From Candidatus Parcubacteria bacterium (GTDB taxonomy: Bacteria > Patescibacteriota > Saccharimonadia > Saccharimonadales > Saccharimonadaceae): 64,000 bases of DNA. Position numbers and translations under genes: made by a program. Below are positions 55,045-63,460 of the stretch, piece after piece. The stretch is taken from positions 186,001-250,000 of the forward strand of contig JAEYUP010000001.1 in the NCBI GenBank assembly GCA_023432445.1. The letters are read 5' to 3'. The stretch's first letter is position 1; each line of letters begins with the position of its first letter. The notes under the pieces are model-generated. The model saw nothing but the letters and a program-made list of their open reading frames with translations, had not been told where the DNA came from and did no database searches.

Positions 55045-57188
55045 ACAGCATCAGCGTAGTAGCGAATCGAGTCAAGCGCTGTCCAGGTGCTATTCACCGA
55101 ACTAACCTGTAAACGGCAGGCTCCGCCCGCTTGTGGAACCATGTCCACCCTACCCCACACATTTACCGCGAGTACAGTAAATAAGAGGCGGTTTTTAGGG
55201 CAGTAAGCTGCCGGGAGATTGGCGGTTATAGCAGCATCCGCGGCCGTAGATCCGTTCTTAATCAATCCCTTCAAGTGGACTATCCCGTCCGACGCCTTTG
55301 TGTACTGTGGCGTCGCATATGGCGACGCATAATGAACCCAACTACTTGCTAGAGTTAACGTACACCACTGAGTGGTGCAGGTAGCGCCACTCGCTCTGGC
55401 TGCCGGAAAGTAGACAGCCTGGATACTGTGATAGGTGTTCCCGCCTCCTTTTACTTCAATGCCCGTAGAGTTAGAGTTAACCCCTATGTGAGAGATGGCG
55501 CCAGAAACATACTGATGAAGGTGTAGGTATTGGTTGGCGGGCGGCAAGAATGATGCTCCCAGAGTAAACATATTTGTGCCACTAGTAGTAGTCCCGCCCC
55601 TGAGGAGACCCCGTAAATATACTCGTCCACTGGCGTCAACTTTATAGGCGGCATCAGGCCAGCCCGCGCCACCCACGGGCGTGTAATTTGACCAACCGTT
55701 AGCGAATGTGCTGACGTTCGTAAAACCACTAGACCCAGCCAGGTAGCTAATACCGTCTAACGACACCCAACCATTAGAACCAACGTTCTGAACAACTTCT
55801 CCGGTAGACCTGACGTCAAGCCTGCCGACCGCCTGGTTAGAAGCGTTAGAGAACATAATATTTCCCGACCCCGGCCTATACTTAGTGGGTAAAGTGCTAA
55901 AAGGAGTCGAAGCACCGACCGTTCCTCCAGCCATCAAGCCTTTAAATATGACCATTCCCGACGAAGTTATGCTGTAGCCAGGGGTTTCATAGGGCGCGCC
56001 ATAAGTCCTCCAACCATTAGTAAGCTGCATGGGCGCCCAAATAGGTATAGACACCGTGTTGTTTCCGTAGTTAGATAACTGCGACTCACTATCTGTAGCT
56101 CTAACCCTAGCCTCCACCGTCGCACCATTATAAGCTGCTGTGACTTTATAATTTCTCTGGCTGTTCGACAGCGAGGACGAACCGACAGTCCAAGAACCAC
56201 CGTTTATCCTATAGTCAATTGAGTAAGAGGTCGCCCCAACCATCTGATCCCACTCAAACACAACGTCGCTACCGTCAACTACTCGGCTTGATACAGATGG
56301 CGATGAACCAACTACGCTCTGGGCCACTATGTCGGCTATAGCAGTGGCGTTAGCGTCCAGTCGAGTAGCGCGTAGGGTAGCCGTCCGAGCAATGTCACGA
56401 CCAGCTATCTTTTTATTAGCCGTTATCGACACCCCTAAGGTCTGCGCGCTATCAAGAGCGGTCTGACGCTGGCTAGTAGACGAAGCTGGGTTAGAGGCCA
56501 CCACGTTGGCCACAGTTGAGCTGGCCGTATCAAAGTACTGAACGACAAAATCGGTCATCGTGACACCTTCAACCAATTTAACGTCATTAGTCTTACAGAA
56601 ACTGCTACTATAACCCGGCTTACAGCTTGGCTGCTGCCACGGAGTGCCACCACATAAGTTGGCGGTGTCCGTGTAGTTTGTTGGCATGATAGTCCGGCGC
56701 CACAATGTATCGTTAGTTGGGTCCGAGTCTCCCCTGTCATCTATAAAGTAAACGATATTCATGACAAGCGGTGTATTACGCGAATATTGAGCGAAGCTAC
56801 TACAGGCGTTAGGCGCATCCTTAAGATAGATATTACCCGTTCCAGCCACTAGCGGATTGCCGTTTGTAACGATCGCCCCCAGTATCAGAACTGTGCTGTT
56901 GGCTGCCACGTTCGCAAAGTTAGTAGTGCTGCCATGATCACCAGCTCCTTGGGGATTTGAGCCCGAGAACGCAATCGTGTTTTCGGCCAAAAAGTTCGTG
57001 CTAAGCTTAACGTCTTGTTCAATTCGATTCAAAGCGTCCTGAATATCATAAGTCAGAGCATTAGAACCCCTAGACGACAAGACTTCGCCTGTCATGTTAA
57101 CAATCATGGCTATAAATGCCCCGATAGACAATATAACAATCGGAGCAATTATGAGCATTTCAATCAGAGTAAAACCACGCCTAAGCAT
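55041..57188 (-). CDS. large minor pilin with FN3-like domain and three phage-tail-like repeats
   Basis: A 715-residue GspJ/PilW-like prepilin. Leader MLRRG|FTLIEMLI, then a minor-pilin head with several Cys (about 60-285), an FN3-like module (about 295-385) and three tandem repeats of about 105-115 residues from about 386. The repeats share W-x-x-Y, P-Y-x-T-P-x-Y, G-x-V-x-L/F-K-G-L, a G-rich turn and LPxxYxP. Such LxGLxxGG ... LPxxYRP patterns resemble C-terminal receptor-binding domains of phage tail proteins (from memory). It overlaps the upstream pilin by 1 bp and is last of three co-oriented minor pilins. Confidence 0.85.
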   Translation of the reverse strand: MLRRGFTLIEMLIIAPIVILSIGAFIAMIVNMTGEVLSSRGSNALTYDIQDALNRIEQDVKLSTNFLAENTIAFSGSNPQGAGDHGSTTNFANVAANSTVLILGAIVTNGNPLVAGTGNIYLKDAPNACSSFAQYSRNTPLVMNIVYFIDDRGDSDPTNDTLWRRTIMPTNYTDTANLCGGTPWQQPSCKPGYSSSFCKTNDVKLVEGVTMTDFVVQYFDTASSTVANVVASNPASSTSQRQTALDSAQTLGVSITANKKIAGRDIARTATLRATRLDANATAIADIVAQSVVGSSPSVSSRVVDGSDVVFEWDQMVGATSYSIDYRINGGSWTVGSSSLSNSQRNYKVTAAYNGATVEARVRATDSESQLSNYGNNTVSIPIWAPMQLTNGWRTYGAPYETPGYSITSSGMVIFKGLMAGGTVGASTPFSTLPTKYRPGSGNIMFSNASNQAVGRLDVRSTGEVVQNVGSNGWVSLDGISYLAGSSGFTNVSTFANGWSNYTPVGGAGWPDAAYKVDASGRVYLRGLLRGGTTTSGTNMFTLGASFLPPANQYLHLHQYVSGAISHIGVNSNSTGIEVKGGGNTYHSIQAVYFPAARASGATCTTQWCTLTLASSWVHYASPYATPQYTKASDGIVHLKGLIKNGSTAADAAITANLPAAYCPKNRLLFTVLAVNVWGRVDMVPQAGGACRLQVSSVNSTWTALDSIRYYADAV

Positions 57189-58249
57189 TATTTGCCACCA
57201 CCTGAATTCAACTGGGTTATTTCTGAAGGACTTAAAGCCCTGTTGTATATCCTGACGTCATCAAGCCTTCCGTCCAGAAAATCTCCTGTGCAGGCGGTAG
57301 TGTTAGGTTCTGCCCCCAAGCAAAGTGGCGCAGTCGAATGACCAATCGTGCCAGACGCCGACGTTGTCGCAACCGATGATCCGTTAATATACAGCGAAAC
57401 TACTGAACCGTTATAAGTTCCGACCACATGGTTCCACTGACTTAAATTAAGATTTGACCGAGCAACCTGGGCGGTATAGTAACTTCCGTTAATATAAATC
57501 ATGAAGCACACCATGTTTGCCGAGCACGACACGTCTGCAACCGATCCATTAATACCAAGCGAGAAGGACCCTGTCTCCATCATTGAAAGGAGTTTCTGCC
57601 TAGAGGTCGTGGTTAAATTATCTGGCCTAACCCATGCTGATGCTGTGACTCCGGACAAAGGCCGATAAACAGCGCTGTACGGAATCGTAATGTGATTACT
57701 GGAACCATTGAAGTTATAGGCCATATCAATTCCGAGGGGCGACTCCGCCACGCTTGCGCCATACACCACACCGTCATTACCGCTCACCGAAGCCAAAGGG
57801 TTGCCGTTTAATTTCCACCAGCCTACCAAGCCATCAGTTACATCGGCGACCAACGAGTCTCCTTTAGACTTATCGACAAAGGTTGCATATTGGACCACTT
57901 TTTGAGGAGTATTGTATGAAATATAAGCCTCCACCCTGCTAAGAGATGGCGTATCAGCCTGCGGGCAGGAGATAGCCACGGTCACAGTAACATCAGCCAG
58001 GCCTTCTACTGTTATAGACTGGCCCGTCAAAGGCGTCTGAGCTGTACAAGGGTTAGTAGCGGTGTCGCTATACTGACGTAGATAATCGTAGGCGATGTTC
58101 CCAGCTCTCGACTCTGCCCTAGTTTCGCCACCATCCTGAATAATAACGTTAAAAAGTTGGTAACCAGCTATCAAAAAAGCAGCCGCTACGAAAAGGGTAA
58201 TGAGCAGTTCAACGGCCGTAAAACCTGCTGCTCGCTGACTGCTGGTCAT
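57188..58249 (-). CDS. type IV prepilin-like protein with LamG-type domain
   Basis: A 353-residue prepilin. Leader AAG|FTAVELLITLFV, a pilin head to about residue 140, then a LamG/concanavalin-like domain from GLVGWWKLNGNPLASVSGNDG to LDDVRIYNRALSPSEI at the end. This is the third LamG pilin of the window. Overlaps the upstream pilin by 4 bp (ATGA) and the downstream one by 1 bp, so three minor pilins are translated as a unit. Probably part of the pilus tip (inference). Confidence 0.88.
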   Translation of the reverse strand: MTSSQRAAGFTAVELLITLFVAAAFLIAGYQLFNVIIQDGGETRAESRAGNIAYDYLRQYSDTATNPCTAQTPLTGQSITVEGLADVTVTVAISCPQADTPSLSRVEAYISYNTPQKVVQYATFVDKSKGDSLVADVTDGLVGWWKLNGNPLASVSGNDGVVYGASVAESPLGIDMAYNFNGSSNHITIPYSAVYRPLSGVTASAWVRPDNLTTTSRQKLLSMMETGSFSLGINGSVADVSCSANMVCFMIYINGSYYTAQVARSNLNLSQWNHVVGTYNGSVVSLYINGSSVATTSASGTIGHSTAPLCLGAEPNTTACTGDFLDGRLDDVRIYNRALSPSEITQLNSGGGK

Positions 58250-58755
58250 TGGTTTTTACTCGTTACCATATAAACTACTCCGTCGGACTCCAGTCGGTAA
58301 TATATATTAAATCGACGGCATTCTTGGTTCCCAAGCGTGCATAGTGCGCCATTAGCTTGTAGCGGCTGGTATACATACTGTGAGACAGTTGGCTGTGGAG
58401 CGACCCCGGAGGTGCTCTGCGAACTGTTGGTGGCGGGTATGAATGACTCGTCCGTACTGCTTGCGCCTGGTGCAATCATCGACTTTATATCAATATTTGG
58501 CAGAATTGACCTAATGAAGCCGTCACCCTGACCGGTCAATAAGGTCGATGGGTATCTGCCTATTTGCGCGTCACCGTCTCTGCCTTTGTAAAACGACTCC
58601 AGGTGCTGTGAAGTCGACTCTACGTCAGTTTTGCGTTCCTCGTCGCGAGCCCTGGCTTGCGAGGCGGTCAGGTTCACAAAAGCTAGTACCAGCAAGATGC
58701 CCATAATAGCGACTGTGATTATTAGTTCTATGGTTGTAAACCCACGCCTTGTCAT
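58246..58755 (-). CDS. type IV minor prepilin
   Basis: A 169-residue prepilin with leader MTRRG|FTTIELIITVAIMG, one helix and a small head with a likely C-terminal disulfide (CTLGNQECRRF). Start at ATG 58755: the in-frame ORF upstream is promoter sequence (TATTAT -10 ending 6 nt before the ATG). It is first in a three-pilin operon and divergent from the pilin at 58846. Confidence 0.88.
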   Translation of the reverse strand: MTRRGFTTIELIITVAIMGILLVLAFVNLTASQARARDEERKTDVESTSQHLESFYKGRDGDAQIGRYPSTLLTGQGDGFIRSILPNIDIKSMIAPGASSTDESFIPATNSSQSTSGVAPQPTVSQYVYQPLQANGALCTLGNQECRRFNIYYRLESDGVVYMVTSKNQ

Positions 58756-58845
58756 GGTTTCATAATACCAAAAAACGCTTGCGTTTATAAGCACGGATTG
58801 ATACGATTAACTTATAACACATCGTAAATAGGGGGCAACTCATAT

Positions 58846-59325
58846 ATGAGTCTCAACATTAATAAGTCAGCGCAAAGCGGTTTTACAATAGTAGAACTCC
58901 TTATCGTCGTTGTTGTCATCGCCATCTTGGCGGCAATTACTATCGTTTCTTACACTGGTATAACCCAACAGGCCAACACCTCAGCGGCGCTATCTAACGC
59001 TACTACCGTTCTTAAGAAGGCCGAGCTGTATGCCAACGACCAAAGCTCAACCGGCTACCCTTCAGCTGTTTCTGTCCTTACTGGTGCCGCTTCGTCTGAG
59101 CTCTACGCCCTTCCTGCTAGTGCAGTAACGGTTATACCGGGAGCCTCTATAAGCGCCGCCGAAGACGCCCTGGAGGCAGCACCAACAAGCAAAAGTATTA
59201 TTTACGAAAACTGTGACAGCGGTGACGGTATCATCATCAGCTACTGGGACTACTCCGCTGGGGCAGTCGCCACCATTACAGCTGGTGACGTTAGCGGTAC
59301 CTGCGTAGTCGTACCTGCAAGCTAA
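58846..59325 (+). CDS. type IV major-pilin-like protein
   Basis: A 159-residue pilin with leader QSG|FTIVELLIVVVVIAIL, one hydrophobic helix, an Ala/Ser-rich helical head and a C-terminal Cys pair (ENCDSGDG ... GTCVVV) that fits the disulfide loop of type IVa pilins. By size and layout it is the best major-pilin candidate here. A leader of about 40 nt with GGGGG upstream contrasts with the leaderless minor pilins and suggests separate, stronger control (inference). Confidence 0.88.
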   Translation: MSLNINKSAQSGFTIVELLIVVVVIAILAAITIVSYTGITQQANTSAALSNATTVLKKAELYANDQSSTGYPSAVSVLTGAASSELYALPASAVTVIPGASISAAEDALEAAPTSKSIIYENCDSGDGIIISYWDYSAGAVATITAGDVSGTCVVVPAS

Positions 59326-59341
59326 TAAAACCTTACGACAA

Positions 59342-59369
59342 ACAAAAGATCCCAGCTCTCTGGGATCTT
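59342..59369. terminator. bidirectional terminator between pilin and glyA
   Basis: A perfect 12-bp inverted repeat (AAAAGATCCCAG/CTGGGATCTTTT) with a 4-nt loop, giving T-runs on both strands for the convergent pilin and glyA genes. Confidence 0.9.
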
Positions 59370-59372
59370 TTC

Positions 59373-60578
59373 TTAACCCCGCAAGATAGCTAGAATGCGC
59401 TGAGCGATCTGGCGCATATCAGCTTCGACCATGCCGCGAGTAGTGACGGCCGGGGTGCCTAGACGAATTCCACTCGGTCTGTAAGCTGGTAGCGGATCAT
59501 CAGGTATAACATTGGCGTTGACTATAATGCCTGCCCGCTCCAAGCGTTCCTGCGCTTCTTTACCGTCGATGCCAAAACTACTCTGAACATCGGCCAAGAT
59601 AAGATGATTGCTCGTACCGCCGGTCACAAGTTTAAGCCCGCCTTCGCTTAGCGCTTCGGCTAGAACTTTAGCGTTCGCGACGACCTGCTTAGTGTATTCA
59701 GCAAATTCGGGTTGCATTGCTTCACGGAACGCAACCGCCTTGGCGGCTATAGTATGCATGTGCGGGCCACCCTGCATGCCAGGGAAAACGGCTCGATCAA
59801 TGAGGGTCGGTATATTCTCAATTGTCTTTTCCGGCGCTTTTAGCGGGTTGCCGACCGTACCCATCGAAAGAATAAGCCCACCACGCGGTCCACGAAGCGT
59901 CTTGTGGGTCGTTGTGGTCATAACATGGAACCCGGCATCGAGCGGGTTCTTGGCCACACCACCGGCGATTAAACCGGCGACGTGAGACATGTCTGCCATC
60001 AATAGCGCTCCAACTTCACGACCGATCTCCACGAACTTTTCATAATCAAGCTCACGTGGATAAGAGCTAAAGCCTGCCAGTATAATCTTTGGCTGATATT
60101 CAAGCGCTAGCTGGCGCAGCTCGTTGTAATCAATTTCGCCAGTCGATACATCCTTCATTTTGTAGCGGATGAAGTTATAAAGCTTAGCACTTCTTGTAAC
60201 CGGCGCGCCGTGCGTCAAGTGACCGCCATGGCTAAGGTCCATCGCCAAGACTGTATCCCCAGGCTCCAGCCAGGCGCTATATACCGCCTCGTTAGCCGGA
60301 GCGCCCGAAAGCGGTTGGACATTGGCATGATCGGCTCTAAATAGTTGCTTGGCCCGATCGATTGCCAGTTGCTCTATTTTGTCGGTGTTATCCTGGCCGC
60401 CATAATACCTACGACCCGGGTAACCCTCAGCGTACTTGTTTGTGAAAACACTACCAAGCGCCTCCCTGACATCATTGCTAACGTAATTTTCGCTAGGTAT
60501 CAGCTCAATAACCTCGAGCTGACGAGCCTCCTCTGCTGCAATCAAATCTCTTACTTCATCATCATTCTGTATAGTCAT
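59373..60578 (-). CDS. glyA: serine hydroxymethyltransferase
   Basis: PLP enzyme converting serine and tetrahydrofolate to glycine and methylene-THF, 401 residues. N-terminal IELIPSENYVS, YPGRRYYGG, LSGAPANEAVY, and the PLP Lys in TTTTHKTLRGPRGG. TATAAT ends 7 nt before the ATG, so it is leaderless. The promoter lies within a 55-bp region shared with the divergent HTH-MurA gene and carrying ATATCA half-sites. Confidence 0.96.
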   Translation of the reverse strand: MTIQNDDEVRDLIAAEEARQLEVIELIPSENYVSNDVREALGSVFTNKYAEGYPGRRYYGGQDNTDKIEQLAIDRAKQLFRADHANVQPLSGAPANEAVYSAWLEPGDTVLAMDLSHGGHLTHGAPVTRSAKLYNFIRYKMKDVSTGEIDYNELRQLALEYQPKIILAGFSSYPRELDYEKFVEIGREVGALLMADMSHVAGLIAGGVAKNPLDAGFHVMTTTTHKTLRGPRGGLILSMGTVGNPLKAPEKTIENIPTLIDRAVFPGMQGGPHMHTIAAKAVAFREAMQPEFAEYTKQVVANAKVLAEALSEGGLKLVTGGTSNHLILADVQSSFGIDGKEAQERLERAGIIVNANVIPDDPLPAYRPSGIRLGTPAVTTRGMVEADMRQIAQRILAILRG

Positions 60579-60585
60579 AGCGTCT

Positions 60586-60629
60586 ATTATATCAGTCTTG
60601 ATTTTATATCATAGTTGATATATCATAAT
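60586..60629. promoter_or_regulatory. divergent glyA / HTH-MurA promoter with palindromic half-sites
   Basis: ATATCA or its complement TGATAT occurs at 60589, 60606, 60616 and 60620. Pairs form ATATCA-TAGT-TGATAT and the perfect palindrome TGATATATCA (60616-60625). The glyA -10 (60586-60591, minus) overlaps the first half-site. A TTGATT-17-TATCAT promoter for HTH-MurA overlaps the palindrome. Autoregulation by the HTH domain is an inference. Confidence 0.5.
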
Positions 60630-60633
60630 CGGT

Positions 60634-62166
60634 ATGGATACACCTTCATACGCAAGCAAAATAGGCGCATTAATTCAAGAAACTCGTCAATCTAGAGGTA
60701 TTACACAGGCAGAACTAGCCAAACAGCTTGGCACCAGTCAGAGCGCCATCAATCGCATTGAGAAAGGTGGTCAAAATATCAGCCTTGACATGTTGGGTCG
60801 TATTAGCGATGTACTTTCTCGTCAAATTGTCACCCTGAACCAACAAGGAACTGTCAACTTTCGCGTCGAAGGCGGTCATAAACTTTCTGGTAATATTGTC
60901 ACCAAGACCAGCAAGAACGCTGCTGTCTCTCTTCTCTGTGCCAGCCTACTAAACCGAGGCACGACAACGCTTAGACGGGTTGCCCGTATCGAAGAGGTTA
61001 ACCGACTGCTAGAGGTTCTAAATAGCATCGGTGTTAAGTCACGCTGGTTTGGCGAAAATAACCTAGAGATCATACCGCCAGCCAAGCTTAATTTGGCTAA
61101 TATGGACGTAGAAGCCGCCAAGAAAACCCGCAGCATCATAATGTTTTTAGGCCCTTTACTGCACCGCTACCACCAGTTCGAACTACCGTTTGCAGGTGGC
61201 TGTACCCTTGGCGAGAGAACCGTTGAGCCCCACCTTAACGGCCTGGAACATTTTGGACTCAAGGTTGAGACCGCTACCAACCGCTACACTGCCACGTCCA
61301 GACCAGTTGTGCCCGAGCGCGCCATCGTACTATCTGAGCGCGGCGATACCGTGACCGAAAACATCCTGATGGCAGCCGCTATGACCGATGGTACTACCAC
61401 CATTCGCAACGCTAGCCCCAACTACATGGTTCAAGATCTTTGCTTTTTCCTAGAATTGCTCGGTGTCAAAATTGACGGCATCGGCACGACCACGCTAGTC
61501 ATCCAAGGGGTGAAGGACATCAACAAGAATGTCGCCTACTCCCCGTCCGAGGATCCGATAGAAGCGATGAGCTTCCTGGCCGCGGCGATAGTTACCGGCT
61601 CCGAAATCACCATAGAGCGAGCGCCGATCGAGTTCCTCGAAATCGAACTTAAATTCCTCGAAAACATGAACTTCCAGTACGAGCTTTCCGATGAATACAA
61701 AGCCGACAACGGCAAAACGCGACTTGTAGACATCACGACAAAGCCAAGTAAGCTAAAAGCACCCCTCGACAAGATCCACGCCCTGCCCTTCCCCGGCCTC
61801 AACATCGACAACCTACCGTTCTTCGCTCTCGTTGCCGCTAGCGCCGAAGGACGCACACTCATTCATGACTGGTCATACGAAAATCGAGCCATCTACCTTA
61901 CCGACCTAACCAAGCTCAACGCCTCGGTCGAGCTAGTCGACCCACACCGTCTCTACGTCACCGGCAAAACCAAATGGAAACCAGCCGAGGTCATCGCACC
62001 TCCAGCTCTTCGCCCAGCCGTCGTGATGCTCTTAGCCATGCTAGCCGCACCCGGCACATCAACACTCCGCAACGTCTACTCCATAAACCGCGGTTACGAA
62101 GACATCGCCGAACGCCTAAGTTCGCTAGGCGCAAAAGTAACAACCATTCGTGATATTACTGAATAA
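60634..62166 (+). CDS. murA: HTH-XRE domain fused to MurA-like UDP-GlcNAc enolpyruvyl transferase
   Basis: A 510-residue fusion. Residues about 8-65 form a Cro/CI-type helix-turn-helix (RGITQAELAKQLGTSQSAIN). From about 75 on it is a full EPSP-synthase-fold MurA: SKNAAVSLLCASLL (KN substrate motif), FAGGCTLGERTVEPH with catalytic Cys190, and C-terminal YSINRGYEDIAERLSSLGAKV. Standard MurA is about 420 residues without a DNA-binding domain. The first committed peptidoglycan step could thus be linked to transcription control. The start is leaderless (TATCAT ends 7 nt before the ATG). Whether it is the cell's main MurA is unknown. Confidence 0.9.
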   Translation: MDTPSYASKIGALIQETRQSRGITQAELAKQLGTSQSAINRIEKGGQNISLDMLGRISDVLSRQIVTLNQQGTVNFRVEGGHKLSGNIVTKTSKNAAVSLLCASLLNRGTTTLRRVARIEEVNRLLEVLNSIGVKSRWFGENNLEIIPPAKLNLANMDVEAAKKTRSIIMFLGPLLHRYHQFELPFAGGCTLGERTVEPHLNGLEHFGLKVETATNRYTATSRPVVPERAIVLSERGDTVTENILMAAAMTDGTTTIRNASPNYMVQDLCFFLELLGVKIDGIGTTTLVIQGVKDINKNVAYSPSEDPIEAMSFLAAAIVTGSEITIERAPIEFLEIELKFLENMNFQYELSDEYKADNGKTRLVDITTKPSKLKAPLDKIHALPFPGLNIDNLPFFALVAASAEGRTLIHDWSYENRAIYLTDLTKLNASVELVDPHRLYVTGKTKWKPAEVIAPPALRPAVVMLLAMLAAPGTSTLRNVYSINRGYEDIAERLSSLGAKVTTIRDITE

Positions 62167-62177
62167 ATAATTTCGAT

Positions 62178-62254
62178 TGGTACCCCGGGCTGGATTTGAA
62201 CCAGCGACCTTAGGCTTAGAAGTCCTCTGCTCTATCCAACTGAGCTACCGGGGC
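62178..62254 (-). tRNA. tRNA-Arg (UCU)
   Basis: Acceptor GCCCCGG/CCGGGGT, D-arm GCTC/GAGC, loop CTTCTAA (anticodon TCT), T-arm GCTGG-TTCAAAT-CCAGC and encoded CCA. The anticodon stem is weak: GAGGA against GCCTA gives only three standard pairs. TATAAT ends about 10 bases before the mature 5' end. Confidence 0.9.
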
Positions 62255-62274
62255 ATGTTTGTTATTATACCAGT

Positions 62275-62706
62275 TTATATCATCCCGAGATCACGGAACG
62301 ACGAAAGGGCACTTCTACTTTCGTGGGTTAAGCTTCTCCGCGCCACCTCATCAGACTGCAGCCATAGCCCAGCATCATGCTCTTGGCTCAATTCCAACTC
62401 ACCACCAAGTCTCTGCGCAATGTAAAAAAGCGCCACGTATAACCTTCCTTCGTGCTTACCCGCCCTTATGACCATGCTTTCAACATGTGCGATTGGAGAC
62501 CTTATCGCAACGGTAAGTCCAGTCTCCTCAAGCACCTCACGCGCTAGTCCACCAATTATCTCTTCGCCGGCATCCACTTTTCCCCCAGGAAACTCCCACA
62601 AAGAAGCATTATGTGCATCGTTTTGTGAGCGACGCAAAATGAGAATGCGATTATCGTCGGCGATGATAGCCCTGTTAACGAGCAGCGTGCTTGTGATTTC
62701 AGACAT
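62275..62706 (-). CDS. NUDIX hydrolase (MutT-like)
   Basis: A 143-residue pyrophosphohydrolase with the Nudix box GKVDAGEE followed by REVLEETGL and the flanking WEFPGG typical of MutT-type enzymes, which clean oxidised nucleotides. The substrate is not proven. Start at ATG 62706: a TATATT -10 ends 7 nt upstream. The longer ORF start is promoter and upstream sequence. Confidence 0.9.
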   Translation of the reverse strand: MSEITSTLLVNRAIIADDNRILILRRSQNDAHNASLWEFPGGKVDAGEEIIGGLAREVLEETGLTVAIRSPIAHVESMVIRAGKHEGRLYVALFYIAQRLGGELELSQEHDAGLWLQSDEVARRSLTHESRSALSSFRDLGMI

Positions 62707-62779
62707 GTATTTCAATATAGCGCCCAGCTCGGTATAAAGAAAGCTTAAACAGAAACAGTCGCCGAACCTTCCGTCTTGA

Positions 62780-63136
62780 CTACGGCTTCTTGCCAATGCG
62801 CCCAAAGTGGGTATGCGTAAATGCATCAGAATGTTTCAGCCCATACCCAAGCGCTCTATCAACGAAGAGGTGGAACAACCAGATAAGCCCGACAAACAGC
62901 TCCCATGGCTGACCATGAAAAAGAAAGATGCCCAACAAGATAGCAGGCCCGATGACACTATGCCCTATATTGTAAATGGCAGCTCCCACCCGCGGATTGA
63001 CGAGATACCCCACCATGCTTACATCAACGGCAAGGAACAGAACAAAAAGCCACCACCAATCAAAACCTGAAACTATAAATGCAACCGCTACAAGTAGCGC
63101 CAGTATCGCATACTCCAGTGTAAGTATTCGCTGCAT
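62780..63136 (-). CDS. DUF4260 family membrane protein
   Basis: A 118-residue protein with three to four helices and the family pattern YLVNPRVGAAIYNIGHS ... LFHLFVDRALGYGLK ... FTHTHFG. Its function is unknown. The start is ATG 63136, 6 nt after TGTTATAAT (leaderless). The longer ORF would read into tRNA-Gly. Confidence 0.88.
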   Translation of the reverse strand: MQRILTLEYAILALLVAVAFIVSGFDWWWLFVLFLAVDVSMVGYLVNPRVGAAIYNIGHSVIGPAILLGIFLFHGQPWELFVGLIWLFHLFVDRALGYGLKHSDAFTHTHFGRIGKKP

Positions 63137-63192
63137 GTCCCGATTATAACAAAAAACGCCAGATAAGTTCTGACGTCTCAGGTGGTTCATCT

Positions 63193-63267
63193 TGGTGCGG
63201 GCGGCGAGAATCGAACTCGCATCGTTTGCTTGGAAGGCAGACATATTAGCCATTATACGACGCCCGC
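63193..63267 (-). tRNA. tRNA-Gly (UCC)
   Basis: Acceptor GCGGGCG/CGCCCGC, anticodon stem TCTGC/GCAAA (outer pairs weak), loop CTTCCAA (anticodon TCC), T-arm GCGAG-TTCGATT-CTCGC and encoded CCA. Confidence 0.93.
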
Positions 63268-63335
63268 GGACTCACCGATTGTACCATATTCTCTTCTCAT
63301 TCTCAATCTGTTATAATAGTCCTCGACTTCCTCGT

Positions 63336-63413
63336 GGCGAATGTAGCTCATCTGGTTAGAGCGCCGGGTTGTGGTTCCGGAGGTAGAGGGTTCGATCCCC
63401 TTCATTCGCCCCA
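63336..63413 (+). tRNA. tRNA-His (GUG)
   Basis: The extra G at -1 is encoded and faces C73. Acceptor GCGAATG/CATTCGC, anticodon stem CCGGG/TCCGG (one wobble), loop TTGTGGT (anticodon GTG), T-loop TTCGATC and encoded CCA. TGTTATAAT lies about 20 bases upstream. Confidence 0.95.
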
Positions 63414-63427
63414 AATGAATTCATTAA

Positions 63428-63454
63428 ATCAGACCTTGGTCAGGTCTGATTTTT
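63428..63454 (+). terminator. terminator of tRNA-His
   Basis: ATCAGACC pairs with GGTCTGAT (8 bp, 7-nt loop) and is followed by a run of T residues. Confidence 0.85.
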
Positions 63455-63460
63455 GTATGT

